Shown: in pieces, positions 32,095-41,791 of the stretch
How the letters are laid out: each line of letters starts with the position of its first letter
Position numbering within the stretch: the stretch's first letter is position 1
From: Symsagittifera roscoffensis
Taxonomy: Eukaryota; Xenacoelomorpha; Acoela; Convolutidae
NCBI RefSeq assembly: GCF_963678635.1
Contig: NC_087066.1
Coordinates: forward strand, 36,769,152 to 36,833,151
Direction: 5' to 3'
DNA length: 64,000 bases
The notes under the pieces: generated by a model
What the model was told of the DNA's origin: nothing
Databases searched by the model: none
The model's input: only the letters and a program-made list of their open reading frames with translations
Made by a program: the position numbers and the translations under genes

Positions 32095-32345
32095 TTGCGT
32101 ATGGCAGCAAGCAAGGTGTTGAGTGACACTGAGATGAAATATGGTGCACCAAAAGCAGAAATGTTTGCGGTAGTCACATTCGTGGAAAAGTACAGCGCAT
32201 GACTGGGGAGCGCTCCCTTTAAGTTATACGTAAATACGTATATTGGTAGATGGATATTAAGATAAGATGGCTACTACATGGTCATTGAGCACAGGATGCG
32301 TGACAAACACCAGAATGCTGGCAGCCTCCGCAAGAAGGCTGAGTT
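32095..32345 (+). pseudogene. RNase H remnant, unit 2, with two deletions
   Basis: The RT thumb runs from QQRKEV straight into PLRMAASKVLSDTEMKYGAP, so about 185 bp present in unit 1 (19390-19577), including the first Asp motif, are gone. AEMFAVVTFVEKYSA is kept, then a second gap of about 45-60 bp removes the segment with RVDNRALSW. MVIEHRMRDKHQNAG-like sequence remains. Two catalytic aspartates are therefore missing. Confidence 0.75.
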
Positions 32346-33700
32346 TTAAGAAAGATTGGAACAGAAGCAAGCCAATCAGGCGGAAATCAAGGAAGGGTTC
32401 TCGTTTCTGGACAAAGAAACTTATGAAGCGCTTCCCTTGACGAGATGATTAGACAACTCTGGACATCCGATTCCCGGACATCCTGAGCTACCTGTAGAGA
32501 AAGCAGCAGAGATAATGATTCTATCCAAGAATGACCCGGTGCCCTTGGATCTGTTGCTGCGATCAAACCCGGTCCAACGGGAACTCTCTCGCATGAACAT
32601 AAACGGCATCTCCCTTTATTGGATAAAACGGTGCAGGTCACACCACAAGTGATGCGGATGCTGGGTGGATTGTTGGAGAAAGAAGTAACTAGAGATGACC
32701 CCGAGTGAGCAGCAGCCACGGCATCACTGACAGTCAATGAGAAGGTAAAGATCAAGCCATCAAGACGTCAACACAAGGAAAACGAAATGGATTAAAGGAC
32801 GATAGCTCAGTAACTAGTATCCTCGATACCCCCAAAACCATTTGACGAGCATGTCATACAAAAGAAAAGAACAGGAGAACGGTACACAAAAAAGAACCAC
32901 TACCTTTGGAGATCAAGAAAAGGAATGCGAGGAGGTTGAACGAAATCTGGAGAAGCACTAATTGTCCGGGGAAAAGGACGGTGAAGAGAGTAGGCGTGTT
33001 CATGAACAAAACCCGGAACAAGAACGTTTGTCCGGGGAGTCTGATGCAGGGGAAACTGTTCATGGTGAACAACAAGACCTGGAGGATTAAGTTTTATCCG
33101 AGGAGTTCAAATAGATAAGCAGAGCGCACAATCCTGATCCGGAAGAAGAAACGTGCTCCGTCGTAGATTCTTCAGTCGATGACAACTCCGGTAATTCAGG
33201 AATTGACAACTATTCAGACAGTAACTCGAGCACAGGATCGGAACTGTCAGAGCTAGCGATCCACACATTACTAGTAGAGACTCGAGCAAGCGATCTGGAC
33301 AGGGAGGTATATCCCTGTCCGGGGAAAAGGCCCTGACAATGATCGCTACCTGATACCAAGCGAAAGAGTCTTTGACAACGCAGCGGATAATCTGGAAGTA
33401 ATAGCGGTATCGAAACGTTCGATAAGTTTGTTGCCACAGAAGAGGAGGTGGTCAGGACTGATCTTCACCGTTCAGACAAGAAACACAGCCATTGGTGAAG
33501 ATTTGCTGCGTCAAGATGGAAGATAACACGCATCAGCCAAATGAGCTGAATAGTCAACTGAGGGTCATGAAGACGTACTTGAAGGCGAGATACAGACTCT
33601 AGGACCTACTAAGAGCGCAAAGAAATGACCACATGGCGAGCAAAGGTGGATCTAAAATGCAGCTCCCGACAAAGGTGACCTGGAGGTAGACAGTTAACGC
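32346..33700 (+). pseudogene. RH-IN connector, unit 2
   Basis: Recognisable by comparison with units 1 and 3: FSFLDKETYEALPLTR, SGHPIPGHPELPVEKAAEI, DPVPLDLLLRSNPVQRELSR, then acidic Ser-rich sequence with CPGKRTVK/SGES-like motifs (32906-33118), LSELAIHTLLVETRAS-like sequence (about 33240-33290) and VMKTYLKARYRL (about 33570). Many stops. No domain recognised. Confidence 0.5.
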
Positions 33701-34930
33701 ATTCTGAGACAGTACTTTATGCAGAAAGAGGGAAGGTTATATCTGAACAAGGACTGAATTGTGGCCTGTAAAAGAAGAGAAGAAGACAAAGTCCTGTACA
33801 AATACAACGTGATAGTGTTGCCGCAACTCTATCAGACAGAACTTTTTTTCAGGTCACATGATCAGATGGGCCACCAGTGAATCGATACGATGTACCAGAG
33901 GATTCTGAAGCGCTTTGAGTGGCCTGGAATGAAAAAGGCATGTGAGAAGTGGGTAACAGCTTGTCTGTCATGTCAACAGGTCAAAGACCCAAGGAAACTG
34001 ATATTTCCGTTACAGTCGATCGAGTCATCTGAATTCAACGAGGTGGTGCAGATTGACCACCAGAAAAAATGTATGACAGACAGTGGCTACAATCAGGTCT
34101 TGGTCATGATAGATCACTTCACGAAATATGCAGAGACCGTGCCATGCATAACTGCCTCAGCAGAAGAGACGTGCGATCACTTAATCAATACGTGAATAGC
34201 GAGACATGGTTGTCCGTTGACGTTTCAATCGGACAACGGAACAACTTTTGCAATAGAACTTACTGGAGAGCTCATGAGACGCTCTCAGGTGCTCAAGCTC
34301 ACTCCACGACATACCATCCTCAGACGAATGGCTTTTTAGAGAGGCAAAATTGGATACTGGCGTCGATGTTGAGGGTAAACTGTTCCAGGGATATGACTGA
34401 TTGGGACAGATATCTTCCACAGGTGATGGGAGCTTATAACAGCACGCAACACTTCACCAGCGGAGTTAGTCCACACTTGATGTTAACCGGAAATTAGAAG
34501 TCTTTGCTCTTGATTTTGTTTTACCCAGAGTATGAGGGAAGGAAAACATTACCACAGGTCTACGTAAGGGATGTGATTAGACGTCAACAAGAACTGATCG
34601 ACTTGTGCAGACGGAACACTCAGCAGGCACAGGCAAGGCAGAGCAAGAGGTTTAATAAGAGAGCAGCTGGTGCAAAAGCTTAATCGGTAGGAGACTACGT
34701 ATGGGTTTTTTTTCAGAACGTTATACCCCCGAAAGGAACGAAAAAGCTCCTAAAAAAGTGGTGGGGACCTTTCACGATTACGGAAGTGCACCAGGAGGGA
34801 CGCTTTCATAGACTGAGTACTGCCCGAGTCGCCCACTTTGAGAACAGTAAGCCACACAACCCATCCACAGAGGACTGGTGTATACCTCAGGACTTGGAAA
34901 AAGGGGATTATCTAATGATGGACCCAGCCT
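33701..34930 (+). pseudogene. Integrase with GPY/F-like tail, unit 2
   Basis: Zinc finger: SHDQMGH, then a stop at about 33880 (CAG to TGA), then MYQRILKRFEWPGMKKACEK and ACLSCQQ. Core: first Asp in VVQIDHQKKCMTDSGYNQVL, stop at 34193, second Asp in FQSDNGTTF, a shift between them and Glu in NGFLERQN. CSRDMTDWDRYLPQVMGAYN and FTSGVSPHLMLTGN follow. From 34690 come YVWVFFQNVIPPKGTKKLLK-like and W..PFTI-like sequence, RFHRLSTARVAHFENSKPH, a GPY/F-like module as in other Gypsy integrases. Stops and frameshifts throughout. Confidence 0.8.
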
Positions 34931-35757
34931 GCGAGGTCAATGAAAAGGGCATCATGTGAAAAAATGATGGGAATGAAGTCCTGGAAAAACGATCAAGTTC
35001 ACAACTAGACCTGGATACCAATGAGGTGATCGAAGTGATAGAAGAAACCCTACCCTTTGCAGAAGAGGACTGACAAGACCCCGAATCAATAGAGGTCCCG
35101 TAGAACTTGGAACCAGACCTACCGTTTGCGATACAGACACGACAGAGTGACAGGACAAGACTCACGAAGAAATGCAACCCTTATGGAGATGACTTCATGG
35201 TGGACAGGATAGATCTGAAGAAGATAGGGGAAGAATTGGTGGGTCTGGAGGAAGTAATTGTGTCACAAGACATAGACATCGTCGACTACCACGTTGAAGA
35301 GTTGACCGAGGGCCGGTCTAAACCCGAGGTAGAATTCGACGACGAACTACAGCAATCGTACGGACACGATTCGACGAATCTGCGCGTCTTGGAGTGGCTG
35401 AACGAAATGACGTCGGATCCAAAGGAGACCGGCGTTACGATCCAAGAAGTAGACCATGAGAGCATGAAATACATAAAAACTGACAGGGATGACCCTTCCT
35501 GGGCCGCTCAGGAAGGGCAACTACTTATTCTCGCGTCTAACCTCGATTTAATCTCCGGTATGCAATCGACGGGGACGGCGATGGATATTTTTGTCCGGGG
35601 AGTGGATGTAGGACTTACCCACACTGAAAAATTATTAATAAAAAAGTTAGGAATAGCAAAAGAGACAGGTGACCTAGAAGCAGAAATACGCGAGGGTCCT
35701 AAGAAAGCGGACATAGGGAGAGTAGTGGAGCCATATTTTAGTTTATCAAATGACTAA
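34931..35757 (+). pseudogene. Pol C-terminal extension, unit 2
   Basis: Acidic sequence after the GPY/F-like module (LDLDTNEVIEVIEETLPFAE, stops at about 35071 and 35101), then a 216-codon open frame from 35107: PDLPFAIQTRQSDRTRL, NPYGDDFMVDRIDLKKIGEE, DDPSWAAQEGQLLILAS, LTHTEKLLIKKL. No domain recognised in this part. It reads in phase into the macrodomain-like end and stops at a TAA (35755-35757) where unit 3 has a Tyr codon. Confidence 0.65.
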
Positions 35758-36213
35758 TCAAGTAGCATATTATTACCAGATAGCAATTTTATACTTACAA
35801 ATAGAACATGAGCGATAGCGATCACAGTGGACATGAGTTTTAAGACAGCTTTAGCAGCAGATTTTAAAAAGGAATATAAGAACATAGAATGTCTGTGGAA
35901 GCAGAGACTAGGTATAGGAGATGTAGCACCCTTGCCTCCGGCGGCTTCTCAGATACCAGGAAATTATTTATGCTTCTTGGTGACGAGGGCGACGGAGAAG
36001 CAGCATGTTGATCCTGAGGATTTGATTCTCTCCCTGACGAGACTGTGAGACTTCCTTGTGGAGAGGCGGGTGAAAGAACTCTCGCTTCCGGTACATGACC
36101 CAAACCGAAGACGAATACATCTACGGGAGCTGTACGCACTGATACACATAATCTTTTCCGATACGAATTTACAAGTATACTTACATCAGAAATACTATTT
36201 GAGTATAGGCTGA
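35758..36213 (+). pseudogene. Macrodomain-like C-terminus of Pol, unit 2
   Basis: In phase with the preceding Pol frame. The domain probably starts at about 35715 (GRVVEPYFSLSND). Features resembling macrodomains of the TARG1/OARD1 type: FKTALAADFKKEYKNIECLW (helix with Phe-Lys after the first binding loop), GDVAPLPP, then NYLCFLVTRATEKQHVDPED (family: YIYYLITK…K.tye.l), LSLTRL, stop, DFLVERRVKELSLPV (family: gv..l.mP), ELYALIHIIFSDTNLQVYL (family: mi.evF..tdI.itvy). The GCGLD-type loop after 'lP' is replaced by HDPNRRRIH, so ADP-ribose hydrolysis is doubtful even in an intact copy. Internal stops at about 35805 and 36046 break it. It ends at a TGA at the same place as unit 3. Confidence 0.6.
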
Positions 36214-36573
36214 GTTTAGGTTGTGTGTAGGAGGTGTCATGTTATGATGTTGTGTGTGATATGTTATGTGTTATGTGCTATGTTATTAAGACCCTGGGTT
36301 TGGAGGGGTTAGTGACCACGAATGAACGACGATCTTAGGAATAGTTTGGACTGTCCATTCTTAGATCAAATTCCAAGAATTTAGCAATAGGTTGATTTTA
36401 ATAAATTTTAAATATCAAGATCTTTTTATCTGACTGAAATTATTTTTAATACAAAACTGGAGTAAAATTGACAAATTTGATACTCGTGACCTATTTTATA
36501 GATCCTGATTGATCATTTGTTTATTCATCAGATATCAATTGAGCAAACTGATAATCAAACCGAATGTAAAGAA
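36214..36573. other. Noncoding spacer between Pol and second ORF, unit 2
   Basis: 360 bp, AT-rich, starting with a TG-rich run (GTTATGATGTTGTGTGTGAT). The parallel spacer in unit 3 (60347-60726) is similar in length and keeps short blocks such as ACCACGAATG, CAGATCAAATTCCAAGA and ACTGATAATC. No ORF. It could hold a promoter or splice acceptor for the second ORF; neither is shown. Confidence 0.6.
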
Positions 36574-37453
36574 ATGGACAACTTCGACCTGAATGAATTG
36601 ATGGACTTAGCGGAGGCATTTGTAGGATCGGTGTAGGAGCGATCTATCGTCGACTAACATATCGAGACTTGACTCTGGATGACCTAGAGGTAGTCATGTT
36701 GCTGGTCGCCTTAATAAACACGGAAGCCTTATTGATGGCCGCATACGGAGAACAAGGAGTACTAGACCGCCCGAATATGGGGGTAATGAGGTGAAGAAAC
36801 GGGGCTCTCTCAGGAAGTGACTTGACGAACGAGCCTGGATTGGAAAGTTCAAGGACCTACCAACCAGGTGAGATGCCTCTGCCTACCCAGCCTAGGCCTG
36901 GACTGAGAAGAATGCATCAAGAGATGAACAGCGAGGCCGCCTCGTCTAGTTCACAACTGAGAGCAGCTGTGCCATTAAAGAGGGTGAGAGTAGAAGAAGA
37001 AGTTCAGACGAATGAGACCATGCAGGATCTGAACGGAACGATGCAAGAACTACAAAAGACGAGAAAAGAGCTAGATCAAAAGGCTAAGACTATGCTCAGT
37101 GTAGAATAAGACAGAGATATGTGGAAATGACTGTTTGAGGACTGTAACAAAAAACAGAGTGAATAAATAGAGCGCTTGAGGCAAGAATATAAAGAGCGAT
37201 CGGAGCGGCTGGCGTTGACGACAGCTGTAGAAAGAGCGATACCTGCAAGGAATTTTCCTCGTGGGCAGTCCCCGATGTAGCTTTTAACGCTTTGCGAACT
37301 AAGTCAAACGACCGAGACGCGACTCCCGACTACGACTGGTCGTGTGACAATCACGGACCCGAGTGACACCCTAGGTGACCCAGTCGTGGAACAGACAGTG
37401 CAAAAATTGATAGAAACAGCTGGACGACTTGTCGCCAACAGGAGTGCGCCAGG
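36574..37453 (+). pseudogene. Second ORF, N-terminal acidic/coiled-coil part, unit 2
   Basis: Starts with ATG at 36574 (MDNFDLNELMDLAEAFVG), the same start as unit 3 at 60727. Stops near 36634 and 36792. The frame 36822-37109 carries PRPGLRRMHQEMNSEAASSS and a coiled-coil-like stretch (NGTMQELQKTRKELDQKAKT). IERLRQEYKERSERLALTTA (about 37165-37225) continues the coil after more stops. TTTGRVTITDPSDTLGDPVV leads to the SGNH-like part. It is Gag-like in style (acidic, coiled coil) but has no capsid or knuckle motif. Confidence 0.5.
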
Positions 37454-38285
37454 TTCGGTGTGACTGCACCCTATAGAACATTTGATGATACGGGCAGAGA
37501 GCAGCTCTCCCAAGAAACGATGACGAGAACGGGAGCTAGCAAATCGACGTTACCAACAAAGAACTCTAAAGTCCCAGACAGGAAGATACGAGAGATGCCG
37601 ATGAAGAAAGTGTCCCGGGTAATTGATGTGCAGAAGAACAACCAGGTGAAGAATAACTTTACAGGAGTTCCGGATACAGTTCCGCGAGCCTGCTTCATTC
37701 GATCGACTTGGAGTCCGTCAATAAACATGCAACAACCGCCGCTTGGGACAGCACATTTGATGTTGGGTGGCAGTTTGGTGAGAGTACTCCAGAACCTGAG
37801 GACCTCCTGGATCACCACGGTGATAGCCTTTGGAGATGCCACGATAGCCCGGCTGTATCGAATGGTGGAGCTGATGAACCCAGGAAGAATCCCTAATATA
37901 ATGATCGTAGTAGGGACAAAAAATGTGTCCAGAGGTTCAGATGAGGACGAGGCACAGTGGGAGTCGATGATGGTGTGCCTATTTACTACTCTCTGGCGGA
38001 AGTTCAAGTGCGCGGTACTCACCGTCTGCACCGTACCGATGAGCACAAGAACGCTGACACCGGCCGGAAGGAGGCATATGAAAGGGTTATCAAGTGGAAC
38101 AACATATTGAGAAATCTGGCGAGTCGTAAAGCTGGACGGATGATCATCATGGATATCGAACATCATATAAGGACGAGGATGGATGAATAGAGTCTTCCAG
38201 GAGCGACTGGACGGGTTGGAAGTCAAGCTCTTTGATATTTGAGAACTGAAGAAGGAAGAAACCACGAACGAGCCTAGAAACACGT
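37454..38285 (+). pseudogene. SGNH/GDSL-hydrolase-like domain of second ORF, unit 2
   Basis: Frame 37460-38110, preceded by basic linker (PDRKIREMPMKKVSRVIDVQ). Block I reads HLMLGGSLVRVL (37766-37774 is GGS; unit 3 has GDSL). A Gly-containing block II (VIAFGDATIARLYRMVEL) is followed by IVVGTKNVSRGSD (block III GTNN in unit 3, here GTKN; 37913-37924), a Trp-rich helix (WESMMVCLFTTLWRKF), LTVCTVPMSTRTL, and after a frameshift WNNILRNLASRKAGRMIIMD. The block V segment (DGIxFD) is deleted near 38180, where unit 3 has about 80 bp more. SGNH hydrolases are esterases or lipases with a Ser/His/Asp triad; this copy lacks the block V catalytic pair. Confidence 0.6.
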
Positions 38286-38935
38286 TTGGGATCAGTCCCA
38301 GCCGTGACCCAGAGGCCGCAAAACTCCAGCGAACCAAGGCAAAGGACAGACATATTGGACAGACTGGGAGAAGCGCCAGTGAGAAGGACGATTCGTCCAC
38401 ATAGAAAACTTGGACCAATTAATTCGACAACGGACTTATCAAGCTCCTCGAGATCGGAAACTACGAGTATAAGCCGAGAAGGAAGACGACCATACAGAAG
38501 CTCATCGATGTGGTCAAGGCCCATACCTTCACCTTGGCATGTCTACAAGCAAGACCTGATGAAGCTAAATCTTCATACGGTAATGTTTGCAGGTGACGCC
38601 GTGAGCATGCTGAATGGAGCAATCTCTCTGTGAGCGGGCTATACACAATTGCAGGTGTGGACTGGTTGATAGCAGCAGGCATTTACTTCAGCTCCACAAC
38701 CACCTTAAGATTTGCCAATTTAGAGGCTCTGCACTCGAACAACACAATGGGTCCAGTAAATGCGAGACCTCTGGAGGACGTGAAATTGAATCATAATGAG
38801 GGAAATCGAGAAGAAAGACCAGGAAGATTCTTGACAACGAGAGCATCGATAGGGCAAGATGAGAAAATATTCAAACAATTAAGAACACCCCCATCTCACG
38901 TGAAAGAAAGGTCTTACCCAAAGCAGGTGACTTAA
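38286..38935 (+). pseudogene. Second ORF, Arg/Ser-rich linker and hydrophobic segment, unit 2
   Basis: Frame 38286-38633: RQRTDILDRLGEAPVRRTIR, Ser/Arg-rich low complexity, then WSRPIPSPWHVYKQDLMKLN. A one-base loss near 38630 moves to frame 38630-38935: SGLYTIAGVDWLIAAGIYFS, RPGRFLTTRASIGQDEKIFK, APPSHVKERSYP-like sequence (TPPSHVKERSYPKQ). The parallel unit 3 part is 62451-63180. No family recognised. The hydrophobic stretch is too short and too mixed to call a membrane segment. Confidence 0.5.
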
Positions 38936-39551
38936 GAAGGCGACGTCGAGGGATATGGTGGGATGAAATTCCAAAAAAAACGAAACGAACTTCGCGGCAT
39001 ACGACAAAGCGGAAATGAAGGAAGCGAAAATTTTGGTGGTTGCGAGCTCGGACTTCGCGTACACTCTAAATCCCTGTTTTGGCCCGACGTTATAATGCTG
39101 GCGGCAATCGACCCGGACCTGATGCAGTCTGTATCAATGGCGATTGAAGTACAATGACTAACAAAAATGAACCCGGTCACGATCGTGTTTGTCGGCATAA
39201 ACGACCACTTACATAGTAGGGGTTTTCTGAGCAGACTCAGAGAGCCTACAACGGCGGAAGTCGATGGGCGAGATAATTGATACGTTAAAAGAAGGTGCCT
39301 TCCCGAAAATAACCTTCTCGGAAGGAAAATATGATGTGATCAAATCTGCCCCAACCCGTGAAATGGAAAAGAAGAACCTGAGGCCACTGAGGGAAGAATT
39401 GCCGGCAGTATGGTCGGACATCTCAAACGCAATGCGAGGATTTAAAGACCTTTCATTACACATGCTGGAGCTATATGAAGTACTGGGGTTAGAACTGTCC
39501 ATCTTTAGCCGACAGCTCAAGCTGAAACCAGCAATCGGCGATGACCATTGA
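38936..39551 (+). pseudogene. Second ORF, GxND domain (possible second SGNH fold), unit 2
   Basis: KSLFWPDVIMLAAIDPDLMQ, a stop near 39155, then VTIVFVGINDHLHSRGFL (GIND at 39193-39204). A beta-strand ending in G-x-N-D/N then H resembles block III of SGNH hydrolases. A deletion relative to unit 3 removes most of the following segment (FVYALIAILSEGK region). The frame 39264-39551 keeps KYDVIKSAPTREMEKKNLRP, ELPAVWSDISNAMRGFKD, SRQLKLKPAIGDDH and ends in TGA. The same stop is present at the same codon in unit 3 (63883-63885). Fold assignment is speculative. Confidence 0.4.
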
Positions 39552-40195
39552 GTGATTGAGGCAATTGTGGTTCCGACTTGTGGTTTCGAGGAACGGAGGT
39601 AAAAGAAGAAGAAGAAAGAAGACAGAAGTCCAAAGAGACAAGAGCTCACCTGGAAGCAATGAATTTGCGAACAAAGCAAGAGGCCAACAAGTGGCTGCAC
39701 TTGACCCCTCGGATAGCCGCATTGGGAGCGGACGCTTTTGAGCGAGACCCAGCGATGATCATGAAGATTCATGCTTAATTTGTGAAAGAAGTGAACCTGG
39801 TCGAAAATGCAGAAGAAAGATCAGCCTAATTTGTGAATAGGATGAGCCAAATTACTCTGAAAACTTTCTGGACGCAGAATGTAGAAGGAAAAGAAGGCTT
39901 TGAAAGGACGAACAGTATGCTGGAAGGGTTGTGACCAAGATGGACCGCGTCATTTCTGGCAAAAGTCTACCCGTCGCTCTTTCGATACTTGATCGGGGAG
40001 TTGCTCCAAGCAGTCACGAAGTTGTCGATTGTGGAAATGCTAGCCTTGTTCGTGACGTTCGGTGCAGAGAATTTTGTGAGAGGACCAGTGGTGCTGCTCA
40101 CTGAGGGAATACAGAACTTAAGGCTAGATGGACTCTTCACTTTGATAGCGATTAGACACGGCAACCTGGGAGGATTAATGAACATGACTCGCTAG
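39552..40195 (+). pseudogene. Second ORF, unidentified helical segment 1, unit 2
   Basis: After the shared TGA the reading moves to the frame 39578-39778 (KEEEERRQKSKETRAHLEAM, ANKWLHLTPRIAALGADAFE), stop, then NRMSQITLKTFWTQNVEGKE, and frame 39989-40195 (FVTFGAENFVRGPVVLLTEG). The start is charged, rich in Lys/Glu/Arg. No domain recognised. Confidence 0.4.
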
Positions 40196-40666
40196 CCGGA
40201 GCAAATGAGATAAAACGTAAAGAAATTTGACATGAAGCGATCTATGGGCTCCTGGACCAAGATAAGAGATTTGCGACACACCCCTATCCAGTAACTCCTG
40301 CAGCAGAAACGCTTCGGGACAGGAGAAGATGAGTCAATTGAGAAGGAAGAAGACGTGCGACGTCATGATCTGAGCCTGGCTATGAGGACCGATCCCTTAG
40401 CTCTGATCAGAGTAGCCACGGAGTTCGTGACGGTCATATACGGACCTGCAGTCACATTTGCGTTCCCTGACGTTAAGGTGGAGGCATACAGGAGGTCGGT
40501 GCTGCATCTAAACCTCATCTCAGCAGTGAACGGAAGTGCACTTAATTGGCGTGAACAGCATGCATTGCGAGAAATCATGAGCGAGGACCTATTATTCGCA
40601 AAAATATTGGAGCCAGAAATGACTGTCATTAACTTTAACGATCATTTCCGCGATTATATGGGATAA
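40196..40666 (+). pseudogene. Second ORF, unidentified segment 2, unit 2
   Basis: PEQMR, stop, NVKKFDMKRSMGSWTKIRDL, then a 103-codon frame (40355-40666): MRTDPLALIRVATEFVTVIY, AFPDVKVEAYRRSVLHLNLI, EPEMTVINFNDHFRDYMG, ending at a TAA. The next frame follows at once in the same phase (40667), so this TAA probably interrupts one protein. Confidence 0.4.
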
Positions 40667-41791
40667 GTGGATAGAGGGCATATAGAGGTGTTCCGTAGGC
40701 TCTGGAATGTAAAGCCCTATGACAAGACGAACGGCGAAGTTACGAGAATTCCTCGTCTGATGGCCTCATATCACAGAATGAGAGGAGAAACGAAAGGCTG
40801 GGGTGACTTCAAGAAACTGCCGGGAGAAACCCCTGAATTTCCCTTGATAAGGAGGATGTTGCTCGAAGCAGTCTCCGCAGTGCAGACTTCCAGGACGAGA
40901 GCCTTCGAAACTAAGAAAAGGAGGGTGGCGAAATTCTCGGAGACGATGGATCCGTGCTTCGTGGGTAGAAATGTTGCCGTGCTGCAGTGTAAGCAGTTTT
41001 TCTACACAGATGAGACAACGAGTAGGTGGATGAATAATGCAACCATTACCAAACCCGGACAGTTTGACGAAGAAAGGACGAACTTGGACCTGGTGCCAAT
41101 GGTCATGAGAGGAAGGGCGGACTTGCAAGAAGTCTCATTGATCTTAATGAGTGTAAAAACGGAGCATTTAGCGAGTGGGAAACTGCACACAAGAACGATG
41201 CTAGCGCCCTTTGGCTGGGAAGAAGTCAGAGTGATGCACGGAGAGGAAGAAGATCGATCAGCTGGCAGACTAGTTGTACCAAAGTTTCCGGACGGAACAA
41301 GAAATGATGAGCAAGGCCCTTCAAGTTCAGGAAAGAATCAGAAGCGAGACGAAAAGCAAGGAGGAAACCGTCGATCGGAAGAACCTATGCAGCAAGATCA
41401 AAATCAAGCCGAGAAGGAGGATGACAAGGCCTCGACAGGCAGGATGTCAAGCCTGGACTTCAACTTCCTTAGCGATTTTGAGAATGGCGCTGAGACAGTG
41501 GGAGGAACGACTGAGCCAGCAGAGGAGGGAACTTCTACGCTGGAACCTCCGTCAGCCTTCATGGAAATAAACGGAAATTTGCTGGAAGGCAGCTCTCCTA
41601 GCAATTCTAAAAATGTCAAAAAGAAACTTTTAATGGAATCTCCGAGGAGAAGAAGAATAGAAAGTTTTGCAAGAGTACCTTTCTTGGGAACGTTGCCCAA
41701 AGAAGAGTGGGAACTTCACCACAGAGACCACGAGATTAGGCGGGATGTAATATGGACAGAGTTGCCTTCATGGAAGAGGCCTGGACAGTAG
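40667..41791 (+). CDS. Second ORF, 374-codon open segment with basic motif, unit 2
   Basis: Longest open frame of the second ORF in this window, in phase with the one before it across a single TAA. Contains GHIEVFRRLWNVKPYDKTNG, FKKLPGETPEFPLIRRMLLE, MDPCFVGRNVAVLQCKQFFY, TNLDLVPMVMRGRADLQEVS, then about 100 residues of acidic/polar low complexity (QGPSSSGKNQKRDEKQGG) and a basic cluster KKKLLMESPRRRRIESFARV that resembles a bipartite nuclear localisation signal. No family recognised. The last ~13 codons (WTELPSWKRPGQ) are in a shifted frame. As part of a decayed element it is probably not translated as a gene of its own. Confidence 0.45.
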   Translation: MDRGHIEVFRRLWNVKPYDKTNGEVTRIPRLMASYHRMRGETKGWGDFKKLPGETPEFPLIRRMLLEAVSAVQTSRTRAFETKKRRVAKFSETMDPCFVGRNVAVLQCKQFFYTDETTSRWMNNATITKPGQFDEERTNLDLVPMVMRGRADLQEVSLILMSVKTEHLASGKLHTRTMLAPFGWEEVRVMHGEEEDRSAGRLVVPKFPDGTRNDEQGPSSSGKNQKRDEKQGGNRRSEEPMQQDQNQAEKEDDKASTGRMSSLDFNFLSDFENGAETVGGTTEPAEEGTSTLEPPSAFMEINGNLLEGSSPSNSKNVKKKLLMESPRRRRIESFARVPFLGTLPKEEWELHHRDHEIRRDVIWTELPSWKRPGQ

